Source of the DNA: Geosiphon pyriformis
Taxonomy: Eukaryota > Glomeromycota > Glomeromycetes > Archaeosporales > Geosiphonaceae
Direction: 5' to 3'
NCBI GenBank assembly: GCA_016748015.1
Contig: JAAOMT010000109.1
Coordinates: 308,119-372,118 of the forward strand
DNA: 64,000 nucleotides
Under the pieces are notes generated by a model. The model was given only the letters and a program-made list of their open reading frames with translations, did no database searches and was not told where the DNA came from. Positions 52,029 to 63,720 of the stretch are shown here, one piece after another (the first letter of the stretch is position 1; every line of letters starts with the position of its first letter). A program made the position numbers and the translations under genes.

Positions 52029-52844
52029 CTATTCAGATTTTTCTTCACTGGTCCATGTTGGTATGGCTGGTAGTCCTGTTCTTTGGTTATTAGCCCAAGA
52101 GAGCTGATAAGTTTTGATGGCTGGTAGTGCTAGATTTTTCTCAAATTCGAAAGTAGGTCTTTGGTTGATGCTGGGTTTTTGAAAGTGGCCACAGATGGCT
52201 AAAATTCTGGCCTGGTGGCTATTATAATTAATCAGAAGCTCTTGGGTGATCCAGTCTAGGGTGGCATTGGCTTTTGTTAGCCAGTCATTCTCTACTAACG
52301 CTTGATATTGTGTAGTGTCCATTACTAATACTTTTGTAGGTATTACTATGCCATTAATTTCGAAAGAGAATGAATCGATTTCGCTATGAGGCAGCTTTGT
52401 ACTTCCATTGGCTGTTATGATTTGGGATGTCATAGCATGATTAACTTTGAAACCCAGTTGGTTTACTAGTTAAAGCATTATGATGCTTCCAGCAAATCTA
52501 CTATCTAAAATAAGTTTGATTGGGGTATTGTTTACAGTGGCTTCCATATACATAGCAGTAATTGGGCATTTTTTATCTAATGCTATTCTACTGAACATAG
52601 CCTTATTTTTCTCTAATTCAAAAGAAAAAATAGCTGTAAGACTGCTATCTTTGGTAGTAACTGTTGGTAGTATTGTTTGGCTTAATTTATTGGAGAAATT
52701 TTCAGTTCTGTTTATGTTTCTACCATTATTGTTTCCGATGATCAGATTTTCTGGTATATTAAGGTAAGTTTGTTGGTAATTTTGGTAGTTTGAATTGGTT
52801 TGCTGACTGGTTCTGGTGTGGTTTGGATTCCTTTGGACCAACAT
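52029..52844 (-). pseudogene. Aspartic protease region of the gypsy element
   Basis: A retropepsin-like fold: KLILDSRFAGSIIM (52497-52505 encodes DSR, where DSG or DTG is expected). After a stop at 52470-52472 it continues with QIITANGSTKLPHSEIDSF, EINGIVIPTKVLVMDTTQY and LVENDWL. The Gly to Arg change at the active site would inactivate it. It would cut the Gag-Pol precursor. The tail is Trp/Pro-rich. Confidence 0.75.
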
Positions 52845-52853
52845 GTTCTGGTT

Positions 52854-54706
52854 CTACATGGGCTGATTTCGAGGCTTGGGATGCCAATTTGGATTGGCTA
52901 TTATGGGCTGTTGCTGGTAAATTCCTTGATTTTGATACATGATAGGATATTGGTGTGATATTGGCATGTACTGGTTTTTGGGCATTTGGGGTGGTGCATA
53001 ATAATTATTTTTGCGTATTTTCTGCATCATTTGCATTTAATATTGACTAATCAAATGTCCTACACATTTGCAAAAATGGCAGATGCACATTTCTGTTCTG
53101 AATTTCTGTTACAACAAGCAATTATTTCAACTGTCGTTGACTTTTTGGCTGCATTTTTGGAGTGGTTGATATGTATTTCTTCTTGGATCTGGAATGAAGT
53201 AACTTTCTATTTTCTTAAAGAGTTTCTTCTCTAATTGTGTTACTCTTTTCTCTAATGTTTCTGTCTTATTTTCTTTCATTACTATGTTAACTATTTGACT
53301 ATGGTTAGCTTTTTTTTCAGCCAATTCAAGAGCTCTGGCAAGCATAATGGCTTCTGGTAAGAAATTAGGGTGAACAGAACATACTCTTTCTAAAATACTG
53401 CTTTTTAATCCTCTAATAAACTGATTTAAAACCTGAGAATCAGTGTAGTATCCTTGTTCAATTGCTTCAATCTGATGGCGAATTCAATTGAATTGAGCAA
53501 GGTATTGGGTGACAGTTTCACTAGTACTTTGCTTGATAGTATTGAATTTGTTTTGTAGTTGGATTATGGCGTTTGGGTTGCTAAAATACTCCAAGAGTGT
53601 GTCTTTGAATTCTGCGAAGCTTGTGAGTTTTGTTTCTAAGCTTTGATACCATGAGTCGGCAGTGCCTTTTAGAAAGAAAAATAATGTTTGGATTGCTCTT
53701 TGATTATTCCAGTTATTTGCCTGGATGACTTTTTGTGCTTCTCTGAACCATGTGTGCATGTCCGTTTCTTCTTCCTCTCCTGAGAAATTTGTTAATTGCG
53801 TGATGTAAGATGTGGCTATTTCATCGTTGTTTTCTGCTGGTGGGTTTATTGGTCTAAAAGAAAATGGGATGATATTTCCTTGAGCATCTCTAAAGGTGGC
53901 TTCTTTTATATCCGGTTTTTCCTCTTGATCACGAGTTTCTTGGTTTCTGGACAGGTTGCTTGTTCCAGTGACTGGTCTTATGCTTGTTTTTTCACTGGTT
54001 TCTTCGGATTCCGATTTAGACTTCTCTTTACAGTTTTCAAACCTGCTCCAAATTTTGGTTGAAAAAGGGGTTTTTGGAATAGCAATGAATATTCTCTTGT
54101 AATTGGTATATCTTCCCAATTGTATTGTTTGAGCTTTTCAATATAATTAAAAGTTTTCAGCATTTGTGGGGTTGATGTAAATAATGATGTAGCTCCTAAT
54201 AGGAGTTGGATTTTATTATCTGGGGAAAAATGGTAAGATCTTTTTTTTGGTGAATGAAGGCATTGTTTCTTTACTGATTGCATGACATTTTTCTTGGGCA
54301 TTTGGACAGGTGTTCCTAATTTTTGCTGATTTTTTTCGTGATTAATTTCTGAATTGTGGACGCATTCTCTGGTGTTCTTTATGGATATTGGGTAATTTTT
54401 GTTGGTGTATTGCTCAATTTCGTGATAAATTTGAACAATAGTTGCAGCTATTGCTGTTGTTTTTTTTGAAGTAAATTGAGATAATTCCCTATATAATTAA
54501 TGTTTTGTATTATTTGGTTCTCCTTCCCTTCCTATGTGATAATTTATTCTGATGTTAATATAATAGATGAGGGTGTTTTCAGCTGGACAACACTCTTCTG
54601 ATAATCCAAAATCACTTTGATGTTGTAAATAAAGGGCATGGCAGAATTCAACAACAGTAAAATTAGGAGTTTTTGTCACCATTTTGGTTTTCCTTCTTTT
54701 TAGCAA
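52854..54706 (-). pseudogene. gag of the gypsy element
   Basis: The N-terminal part (54706 to about 54000) and the core (54119-53127) lie in different frames, so a frameshift sits near 54.0-54.1 kb. The core is a retrotransposon gag domain: TSYITQLTNFSGEEEETDMH, WFREAQKVIQAN, TLFFFLKGTADSWYQSL, FKDTLLEYFSNPN and VTQYLAQFN. A zinc knuckle at 53040-53081 reads CHFCKCVGH plus four residues, then Tyr where the last Cys should be. A Gln/Pro/Tyr-rich tail follows. Gag would form the particle packaging element RNA. Several in-frame stops block it. Confidence 0.8.
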
Positions 54707-54766
54707 TGAATTATTGCTAATTATTAGTTTTCTTTAATTTTTTTTCCTCATAGAGTTTATCAGATA

Positions 54767-55638
54767 TTATGGGATGGTTTTCTTGGTATATTTAATTGCC
54801 AATATTCCGTTTTAATTGCAATCAGTCTCTTGTGAGTTCCTCAATTCTATTTGTGTGATAATGTTATTGTTATACTGAAGGCTTTCTCTTTAATATTATG
54901 ATGTAAGTTATTTCTCAATTCCTGATTGTTGTGTGTGTTTATATACTCCTTCTCAAAGGCTGAACTAAAATCTACCTGCTGTTTGGAGTCTTTTCTGAGA
55001 CTATCATTGCAATTGCCTGATGTGTTTCTCTAATCTAGAAACACAGAATGTTAATGGTCTTTAACGCTTTTCCTAATTTTCACAATAAAGCTTTTATCAA
55101 TTAGTAACAATGTAAATAATCTTGATTAAAGATTATTCTTCCAAAGAATTTAACTAATGAATGATAATTTCATTCAATAATTAACACAAGTGAGTTTCTT
55201 ATTACTTTGGGGTTGTAATAATTCAGTTTTAAATATTCTTTTTCATTTCTTTTTGATTTAAAAGTTTCTTGGGATATTTAATTTAAAGATACAATTTAAA
55301 GTGGAGTTTGTTGAATAAATTGGATCTATTGCTTGATAAGTTATAATTTTTATTACTTAATTAACTTTTCTTAATATTAAAGCTACTGTATATATACATG
55401 TTTGTAGTTCTACAAGAAAATATATTGTAATACTTTTTTTTTGATATTTCAATCTGGTGTTTGCTGCTATTACCAGTTGGTATTGGCTACTATTGTGAAC
55501 TGGTGCTTGCCACTATCACAAGATAGTGTTTGTTACTATGTTAATCATTACCTTTCTAAGATTATTACTGTGCTATATTATGATTGAATAGTTTATATTA
55601 TTTTTATGATTTTTTTGCTAAATTCTTAAACTTTAACA
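54767..55638 (-). repeat. 5' LTR of the gypsy element
   Basis: In element orientation it starts TGTTAAAG and ends CCATCCCATAAT. It should contain the promoter of the element. No standard tRNA-type primer site beginning with TGG is visible just inside it. Confidence 0.85.
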
Positions 55639-55643
55639 ACATT
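55639..55643. repeat. Target-site duplication, right copy (ACATT)
   Basis: Partner of the copy at 48003-48007. Confidence 0.7.
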
Positions 55644-55740
55644 TTAATACAAATTATGTTGTTTTTTAAGTGCTACTAATCTATTGAGTTATATGTTTTG
55701 CATATGTTCTACAAAACTAGTATTACCAGCTGAAATTTAA
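55644..55740 (-). pseudogene. Old LINE copy L3, continuation
   Basis: Continues L3 past the gypsy insertion. It aligns with L1 at about 41680-41760: TTTTTTAAGTGCTACTAATC versus TATTTTTAAGATGTTCTTAG, and so on. Cut off at about 55740 by the start of L2. Confidence 0.65.
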
Positions 55741-56340
55741 GATATTATTTAACATAAAATTATTTATATAATTCATATTATTAACTAACATATATTATTA
55801 TTTTAATATATTACTTATTATCTTATTAAATTATTCAAATTATCATTTAGTTAATAATCTAATTTGTACAAAACACAAATGTAACCAAATTGTGATGATC
55901 AAATCATACAATACACTGAATTATATAACATTAAAAATTCACTAAAATATTAAGTAAATTCAACAAAATATTCAATAATTTACTAAAATAATTTATAGTT
56001 CACAAAATTAACTTGTAGTTTAATGAAATATATTTTTAGTTTACCAAAATATTAAAAAAAAAAAAGTGTTAAATTATGAAAAAATATCCCAACAAATTGT
56101 ATAAAAGAAGAGTTTTTCTTTTTAAAAAAATGTATCTTAATTAAAATAATTTTTTACCAAATATTTTTTCTTAAAATAATTTTTTTTACAAATTAACTCA
56201 AATAAAACTCACTTGAAAAACATAAATTTTTTAATTATTATTGTTTTAAAATTAACTATTTTATACTAATAATTTGAAATATTATAAAAACATATAAAAA
56301 CTTTTTTCTCTTTTTCATCCTAAATTCCCAAAAAAGAATC
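55741..56340 (+). promoter_or_regulatory. LINE L2 5' UTR / putative promoter
   Basis: A conserved non-coding module shared with 36940-37500 (inverted). The part at 55930-56060 is made of short, related units such as TTTACTAAAATAATTTATAG and ACTTGTAGTTTAATGAAATA. Internal promoters of LINEs lie in this position; promoter activity is inferred. Confidence 0.5.
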
Positions 56341-56399
56341 AAAAATTTTTGAAAGAAGTTTTCTTTTACCATTCAATACAATTAATTCAAACTGTTTTT

Positions 56400-58231
56400 T
56401 GATTTTGAGACCACTGTTGGCCCTAGTATTGCTATCATAAAGAAGATTATTAAAGATTCTAGCTCTGGTGAGAGTTTCAGACCCATTTTGTTGGAAAAAA
56501 AAAAGGTGGCATTTTGGAGAAGAGTATTAAAGACAAAGGAAAGTCTTTTAAGATGTCAAGTGGTTGTTTATGGGGTTCTGAGACTGGTAACACCACCAAG
56601 TCTAATAGCATTAATATGAAAGAAGAGTGTTTGGTAGAGGAAATAAATTTCAACTATGGTAAAAATAATGTTTTTGCTGATGGAGATTCTAATCAAATGC
56701 CTAAAAAACTGGGTATTAAAACCAAGAAGACATTGGGCAAGCTATTAAGGAAGATAGATTTCTTAGATTATGATAATAATGATGATGTTCTTTCAGATAT
56801 TACTTTGAAACTCTCCTCTCTCTTAAGAAATTTGATCAAAGTTTCTATTAAAAAATCTTTTGCATTAAATATTAGGTTGGATAAGATAGTTAACAAAACA
56901 TCTCAAAAAAAATGTGCTGTAATTAAGAAATTATTTTCAGAAATCAATAGTTTAAAGGGGACATCTACTCTTTTAAAATTCTTAAAAATCATCAGAGCAA
57001 CATTTATCTCCAAATTAGGTCTAATAAAAGCCACTAAAAAGACTACTAGTGCAAAAATCATGGTAAATACTAATCTTAAAAAATCTAACAGGCATTCTGA
57101 TCAGGCTGTGGTTTTAAATAAAATTCTAATTAGTACTTCTACTGAGACTGTACATACTGCACTATCTGAGTTTGGCATTATTAAGTCAATTAAGATACAA
57201 TTGGTGAGACTGTGATAAGCAAGTAGTTAAATTTAAACAGATTAATCATGCTAATTTGGTTGCAGCAAAATAGTCTATCCTAATTAGGAAGGATGCAGTG
57301 CATGTTATTAAGGCTGATCAAGATAAGATTTTATGAAATATAAAAGACAGTCATAGGGTGCTGCTCTATACTTTTTCTATGGGAACAAATACTCATGACA
57401 TCTGAAATTTCATTGGTTTTGTAAGTAAAAAAATGTGTATAATCAACTGATATTTTGTTATATATGTTCAGATCAGATGTACCATTGTTTGTTTTGAATC
57501 AACTGAATCTTTGGATGCCATTATGGAAACAACACCTGTGTTGAAAAGGACCAATTTATGATGGTCTTGTCTGGGTTTTTTTAAGTATGCTAAGTGTGAG
57601 AAAATAGAACGTATGTTATTGGGCTGTTCTGTAGAAAAGAGTTTGTATTTTAGTAAAATATCTTATATAACACTTTTAGACATAAATAAAAACAGATTGG
57701 CAATTATCTATTTCAAGCATTCAGCTTCTATTACTTGTCCTGTTGCTTTTTGGTGGAGTTTTTTAGGCAAAGATAGCTGGCAGATCTTTATTTCCTTTTC
57801 TTCCTATGCAAAATGTTTCAGTTAACTTTGGCTCCTCTGTGAAGATAAAGCTTACTTCTCCTATTGCAAAAGACATTAAGAATAGGTTTGCTGTCTTAGA
57901 GAGCAGTCTTACTAGTCTTGTAGAACAAATTAGTAAGTTGGCTAAGAGATTGGGCTCACTTATTCTAGCAGTTTTTCAGCCTAGCCCTAGATGTTAACTG
58001 TTAGTAACCCCCTCATTACAAAATCAGGTAGGCTATATAGTGATAGGATTGGGCTTGAGTGAAACCACTAGTGGTAAGACTGCTGCATTTCTGGACTTAT
58101 TTTCTAATCCTGATATGGTTAAATTTGAGAATATGTTGAATAGTCTTTCTATTTTGGTATTTAGTTTGTCAGCTTGTTTTGATGGTTTGGTCTTAACTGG
58201 TAGCATGTACCCTCAATCTTCCTCTCAATGA
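56400..58231 (+). pseudogene. LINE L2 ORF1
   Basis: Counterpart of L1 ORF1. The start (FDFETTVGPSIAIIKKI) and the main part from 56514 are in different frames, with the shift in an A-run near 56500. Shared core: SGCLWGSETGNTTKSNSI, TSQKKCAVIKKLF, STETVHTALSEFGIIKSIKI. Stops replace Trp-Gln after LVRL at 57213-57218. The zinc knuckle is lost: the first Cys and the His are changed. The C-terminal segment resembles LFSLVVNNLE-type coil regions of L1. Confidence 0.75.
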
Positions 58232-58234
58232 GTG

Positions 58235-61200
58235 AATTAGTCCTGAAAATTGTGATTTGTAATGTCAGAGGTATGAACAATCCTGCAAAGCAGGAGGATA
58301 TTGTGCATTGACATAAGGACATGAACAATTTAATCTCAATTTTTATGAAAACTAAGCTGAAAAAAAAGATTTGCCCATGGATTATTAACAAATTTACTGG
58401 TGTTCATGTATTAACTTCTAATTTGAACTTTGGTTATTTAGTTTGGGAATTGCTATAATCATGAATGATTCTCTGGTAAGGCATGTGTATAAGATTTCTG
58501 AGATATCTGGGCACCTCTTATTTATCAAGTTGCTATTCAAAAATAAACTTTCTGTTTTGATTTTGGGGCTTTATGCTGAGGTGTCTTTGGCAGTTCATTT
58601 TTCTTAGATGGATAACATTAATTCTTTAATTATAAAGGCTGTGAATAAGTTCTTTTTTGTTATCTTAGGTAACAGTTTCAATGAGGATAATGCTCACAAA
58701 TATGCAAGTTTTAAAAAATGCTTTGATTTGGGTTTAGTCAATTCTTTAGATGAGAGTTCATTTGTGAAGGTGTTGACATAGAGCAATTTCTAAGATGTCT
58801 TGAAAATAATTGATTATATGTTGGTTTCTTCAAATTTGGCTAATGTAATTGTGCAGTACAATGTTTCAGATATCTGTAAATATTTTAACATTGATCATCA
58901 AGCTGTTTTTGTGTCTGTAGGTTTGAGTAGTTTGCTGGATATGCGGTTGAACTTTCTTTGTAAACAGGTAAACAAAGATTGTTAGAAGTTTGACTTTAAG
59001 AGTATAAGTAATAACAACTGGACTAGGTTTAAGGAGGTTTTGACAGCTAATACTACTATGTTTTTTGATGATTTTATAATGTTTAGAAGTTTTACAAATT
59101 TGGATGCAATATGGAATGTTATCTATAAGGTGATGTGCCTATCAGCTAAAAAAATCTTATAAAAAAAGTGGTTCAAAGGCTACAACAGTGTTTTTACTAA
59201 AAAGTTGTCCAGATTCTACAAGCTTGAACTTTTGGTTTCTAGAATTGTTAGAGCTTTTTAACTGGCTTTGCATAATGTATTTGATTCTTTACTGGTTAAG
59301 TAAGAGTGTTTTAATGCTGCCAATACAGCTGCTGTGAAACTACTTGTCAATTCTGAATCTTGCTTTGATGATATCAGATTTACTTTGGCTAAGATCAGAA
59401 AATTTTATCACTTTTCTAAACTGTCAGAATCTAAGTGCATTGAGAAATCTTGAATCTAAATTGGCTATTGATAAAAAGATGGAAAGTTTTGAGTTCAATA
59501 AAGACCATACCATCAGGAATGTATTAGAGCATTCTTTTTGAAAAGTTATGCTGGACCATCTTGTAGTAAATAAGAAGCTGGTTTTGGAATTCAATCTGGT
59601 TAAATTTAAGGTTAATGAGATTATAGAATGCTGGACTCAAAAGCATGAAGTGGTTCTTATCATTTTTGATAATTGGTTTTGCCAATACCAACTGCTAGAT
59701 AATGTTTTTGATGGTGCTTTTTCAAATGTAATGACTCCAATTGATTTTAATAATTGTTTGATGTTGTCTCAGATCTGTCTGATAGAAAAGCTGCTGGCTT
59801 TTCTGGCATTTCCAATGAGTTATGGAAACATTGTGATAAATTAATTTTAAACATGCTGCTAGTATTTTTAAACTTTTGTTTAACATGTAAATTAGTTTCA
59901 ACTTCTTGGAAAGAGGCTTGGATTTCTATAATTCTGAAACTATATAAATAAGAAGGTGTTTTTACAAATACTTACTCTATTGTTTTAATTAAGACAGCTC
60001 ACAAAATTCTTTCCAAAATCTTTTTGGACAGAATTTTTTCAGCTTGTAGCACCTTTAATGTTTTTTAGAGTAATAATTTTTCTGTTTTGAAGAGCACTAT
60101 AATACAGTCCCCTATTTTTGCTATTGGTTTAATAATTGAAAATATCTTAGAAAAGAACTAAGAGCTATGATTAGTTTTGCAGAATATGTGTAAGACTTAT
60201 GACTTTGTTAAATGGAAGCATCTCAAGAAAGGCCTGGTCAGAATCAAAATGTATGATAAATTTATTAGGTTTTTTGGTGGTATTCACAATAATCAAGTTA
60301 ACAGAATTATGACTAATTTCAGTTTAACTGATGAATATTGGGTTTATAATGGGTTAGATCAAGAGGAAGTTTTCTTACTTCTTTTTTGGCACAAATTTTA
60401 TGATTTGCTTCTATGTGAAATTAAGAGACAGGTAAGTGTGTATGGTTACAGGTTGAACTTTTATTTTGTTTCCAAAACTGATTGCATGAATTCTCAAGAT
60501 GAAATGATGAGATTTTTTGTGGCTAGTGCTTTTGTTGATAATACTATTTGGATTGGTAGTAACTGGATAGCAACACAACATATTTTCAATATTGTTAATT
60601 AATTTTTCAGGATCATTAACATTTCTATAAATAACAATAAGACTGTGGTCATTCTGGTAAATTGCAGAGTTACAAACTTTTTTCTATCTGTCAGTATCGC
60701 ACCTATTTCTGTTGCTAAAAATAGTGAATCTTATTGCTATTTAGGTATATTTTTGTTTTTTGAGAGTTTGTCAAAGCCTAGCTTGGCTAAGGCTCATTTA
60801 AATATTCGGTTTTTTACCAATCTCATTTTAAGAAAAGCTATCTTTGATAAACAATTTTTGTATTTGGTGTTAGCAGTCTTTCTTCCTATTGTGAGCTACA
60901 GAACTCAATTCAGTTTTGTTCTTATCAGTGTGTATAATAAGTAGAACACTATGATTTGCAAGAGCTTAAAGTTCAAATTTGGACTGTTGCTTAATTTTCT
61001 CAATGATGCACTTTATTATCCTTCTTTGTACAATTTGAAATACTTTAAGCAGATTCAAGCTAAAGACAAATAGGTTTCTATTGTTTATTTTGTGAATTTT
61101 TCTGGTATTTTGGACCACCTGTTTATGTACAGGTTACATAATCTGCAGGTTTTCAGCTGGCATCCATGCCATTCTTTGCTTTTTCTGTCTTATATTACTG

Positions 61201-62770
61201 TTAATTCTTGAAATAACTTCTTAGCTGGTATAATTTGCATTTTTTTGGGATATGACCTGTTTTTGGGTGGTCTTGTAACCAATGTTTTTCATTTCCATGC
61301 AGTACCTCTTTGTTTCTTGTTTTTGGTGGTTTTAGATATCTCAAATGTGTTTCTTCATTTTGGTAGTATGAAATTGTTTTTGTTAAGCAGCTTTGCAACT
61401 GTACTGGTGCAATTTTTGAGTGGAAAACATTTAAGCAGTAAAAAAAATTGGACCCATGTGGTCTGGTTCCTGATTGGTTTGAGCATTTTCTTTATTTTCT
61501 TAGTAATAATACTTCTGTTTCTATTAATTTTTTTCTTTCTCTGGGTGTTGAGTCTTCAAATATTCTTAAGTCTTATAAGTTCAAGGTCATTTGTGACTAT
61601 TTGTCAAGTGTTAATACTGGTTGTTTTTTTGTCTATACAAATGGATTTCTTATTAATTTGGAGAATTTTGACATGAAGACTAGAACTGCAGTTTTTTTTA
61701 AGAATGTTGGTTTGGGTTTGGGTGTTAGAGTTTTTGGTTTGGTGTCTTCCATTATGACAGAGCTGCAGGCTATTGTATTGGTGCTTAAGTGCATACTTTC
61801 TTCCAGTTTAGTTCAAGTTTTCTTGGATAGTTAATCTGCTTTGGCTGTTTGCAAATTAGAATTGGGCTTGTTGTGTCCTGATTTCTGGAATTAGTGTTGG
61901 ATTAAATGCCATTATATTGTGAGTCTTATTCATGTTAAAAATTTGAATGTCAGTTAGATTAAAGTGAAAAATCATTTAGGTGTTTCAAGCAATGAATGTG
62001 CCAATACTCTTACTAAGACTGCTTTTTTCTCTAATTAGTATCTTTTTTATTAAATTAATAAGTGTTGTGTTGTGGCTAGTAGCAATATTGTTTCTAGAAA
62101 TTCTAGAAATTTTGTTCATAATATTTTTTAATCTATTTACTGTGTGTACTGGGAGGCTGGCTCTGGTTTTTAGGTGGTAAAGACTAGTCTACAAGCTAAT
62201 ATTGATTGGTTTAGATTATCTCTGGTGTAGTATCCTAATTCTCATTTGGCAGTTGGTTTCACTAGTAAATTTACAGCTGATATTGACATATATTTTATAA
62301 AAGCTCTGCATTATCGGCTTTTAGTTGCTGTCTATAAGTGTTTGTACAACAAACATTATTCAAGTGTAGTGTATTTGTTTTGTAATAATATTAAGGTCTC
62401 GGATCATGCTTTCTCTTGCTCATTTGACTTTGATGCTTGTGCTCAACTACTAAACATTTATGCAACTGACTGGAGAAAACTTTTTGGTCTTTCTCTTTTA
62501 TCTTTTTGTGTGTTGCAACTTCTGTTTTCATGTGCTTCTGACATCATAATGTGTGCAGTTTTATATAAGAGTTTTATTCTTAATAATTGGTATTAAGAGT
62601 CTTTTGCTGTTTTCAAGGATTTTAAAACTGCAGATCAGATAATTGTAGATTTTGTGCACAGATTTTGCTTTGCCTTCCAGAACAAAGTCTGGTTAGTCCA
62701 TACTAAGTACTGGGCTTTTATAAAAAATAATGAACTAATCCCACTAGATGAGTTCATTTTGGTTTTTTTA
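58235..62770 (+). pseudogene. LINE L2 ORF2: endonuclease-RT-RNase H
   Basis: Broken into many frames. Endonuclease: VICNVRGMNNPAKQ, LGNSFNEDNAHK (GGD has become GNS), KIIDYMLVSSNL, and the final FNIDHQAV pair kept. RT: LSDRKAAGFSGISNELWKH, FSLTDEYWVYNGLDQEEVF, and FVDN at 60531-60542, where the second catalytic Asp of FVDD is Asn. RNase H: FVYTNGFLI (Asp again Asn), TELQAIVL, VFLDS. C-terminal: SDHAFSCSF, then KSFILNNWY. It cannot be active. Confidence 0.8.
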
Positions 62771-62782
62771 CTACTCAACTGT

Positions 62783-63720
62783 TTCTTAAGACCAGAAAAT
62801 TTCATATTACCAAAAAACCCAACACAATAGTTTAAAAAAATCTTTACTAATACCAATTTTTTTAATTTTCTAACAGAAAACCAAAGCAATTACTCTAATA
62901 ACAATAAAAATGTTTTTTAATTTACAGAAGAAAAAACTACTGAAAAAGAAAATACAAAAGACATAGCAACTATTTATATTACAAAAATTACTAAATTTAC
63001 AGAAAAAAATACTAACACCAGTCTATAAAAGTGACTTAACAAAGTTCAGAAAGCAGAAAATACAAATAGATAGAATGCAGTAAGAATATTAAAAACAATT
63101 TCATATTTTCTCTAAGAAACAGCAGAAAAATAATTTGAAAACTTGGCCAAACTTTCGAAAACTGATAAGCATTCAAAGATGCTTTTTTAAAACAATTTAC
63201 TAACAATAACATTTTTATTATTCTTTAAAATTACTTTCATAATATCAAACAAAAATCATCTAAAACTATTATAACCTATCTTGGAAGATTTAATAAACAT
63301 TTCTGATGAATTTAACAAATAGAAACCAATAACTATTACTCCAATGTCCAGATTTTAAATCAGTTTATTGCAAGATTAAAAAACAAACTTATTAAAAAAG
63401 TTCAATTACATGCTTTAACAAATCTAGCCACTGCCATTTAACATGCTAAGGCCTATAAAATAGCAATAAAAAAAGCTAATTACACCAAACTTGTGAATCT
63501 TGCAATTAGAAAAACTAGTTTAACATTTAAAAAAAAGATTAATCAATTAAACAAGAAAGTCAAAAATTATTTTACTAATCAATAACAGTAACAACAATAA
63601 AAATATTAATCATCTCAACAATGCAATCAGAATAGCTACACATTATTACTGAACAATCAATTTCAAAGCTATCACTATTATAGAATTTTCAGACACTAGA
63701 AACAAGATTGCCAAAAATAC
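62783..63720 (+). pseudogene. gag fragment of a second gypsy family
   Basis: Plus-strand frame with stops reads DIATIYITKITKFTEKN, LNKVQKAENTNR, NAVRILKTISYFL, ETAEK, FENLAKL. After a frameshift near 63170 it continues FKDAFLKQFTNNN, TYLGRFNKHF, QIETNNYYSNVQILNQFIAR, LKNKLIKKVQLHA, and KKINQLNKKVKNYFTNQ before a Gln-rich tail. This is a retrotransposon gag domain. It is only distantly similar to the gag at 52.9-54.7 kb. No LTR is seen at its 5' side, where it abuts the LINE. Confidence 0.7.

Larger units (their letters stand above)
48008..55638 (-). mobile_element. Ty3/gypsy-type LTR retrotransposon with dUTPase
   Basis: A complete 7.6-kb element with two 872-bp LTRs and direct flanks ACATT (48003-48007 and 55639-55643). 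It is inserted in the old LINE copy L3. Internal order on the minus strand: gag, CCHC knuckle, protease, Cys cluster, dUTPase, reverse transcriptase, RNase H. No integrase is present. Many stops and some frameshifts make it inactive. The same order, at least as far as RT, matches a predicted polyprotein family I recall from Glomeromycotina; that is memory, not a search result. Confidence 0.88.
55741..62770 (+). mobile_element. LINE copy L2, 3'-truncated
   Basis: A plus-strand LINE of the same family as L1, more decayed. A 5' UTR of about 600 bp, ORF1 and ORF2 are recognisable. Homology to L1 ends near 62770 (L1 equivalent about 39180), roughly 180 bp before the expected stop, and a gag fragment starts immediately. 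L1 and L2 form an inverted pair with 5' ends facing inward. Confidence 0.8.

Noticed and set aside
52480-52767. Hydrophobic plus-strand frame that could look like a membrane protein
   Set aside because: Antisense shadow of the gypsy protease region.
54740-54766. tRNA primer-binding site next to the 5' LTR
   Set aside because: The sequence after the LTR (ATCTGATAAACTC on the minus strand) does not start with TGG and I could not match it to a tRNA 3' end.
61245-61676. Very hydrophobic plus-strand frame, 143 codons
   Set aside because: It is an alternative frame of LINE L2 ORF2; the RNase H reading in the neighbouring frame matches L1.
38865-63720. A variant genetic code reading TAG, TAA or TGA as amino acids
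   Set aside because: Host genes end at normal stops without internal ones. The transposon copies also contain frameshifts and lost catalytic residues, so decay explains the stops.
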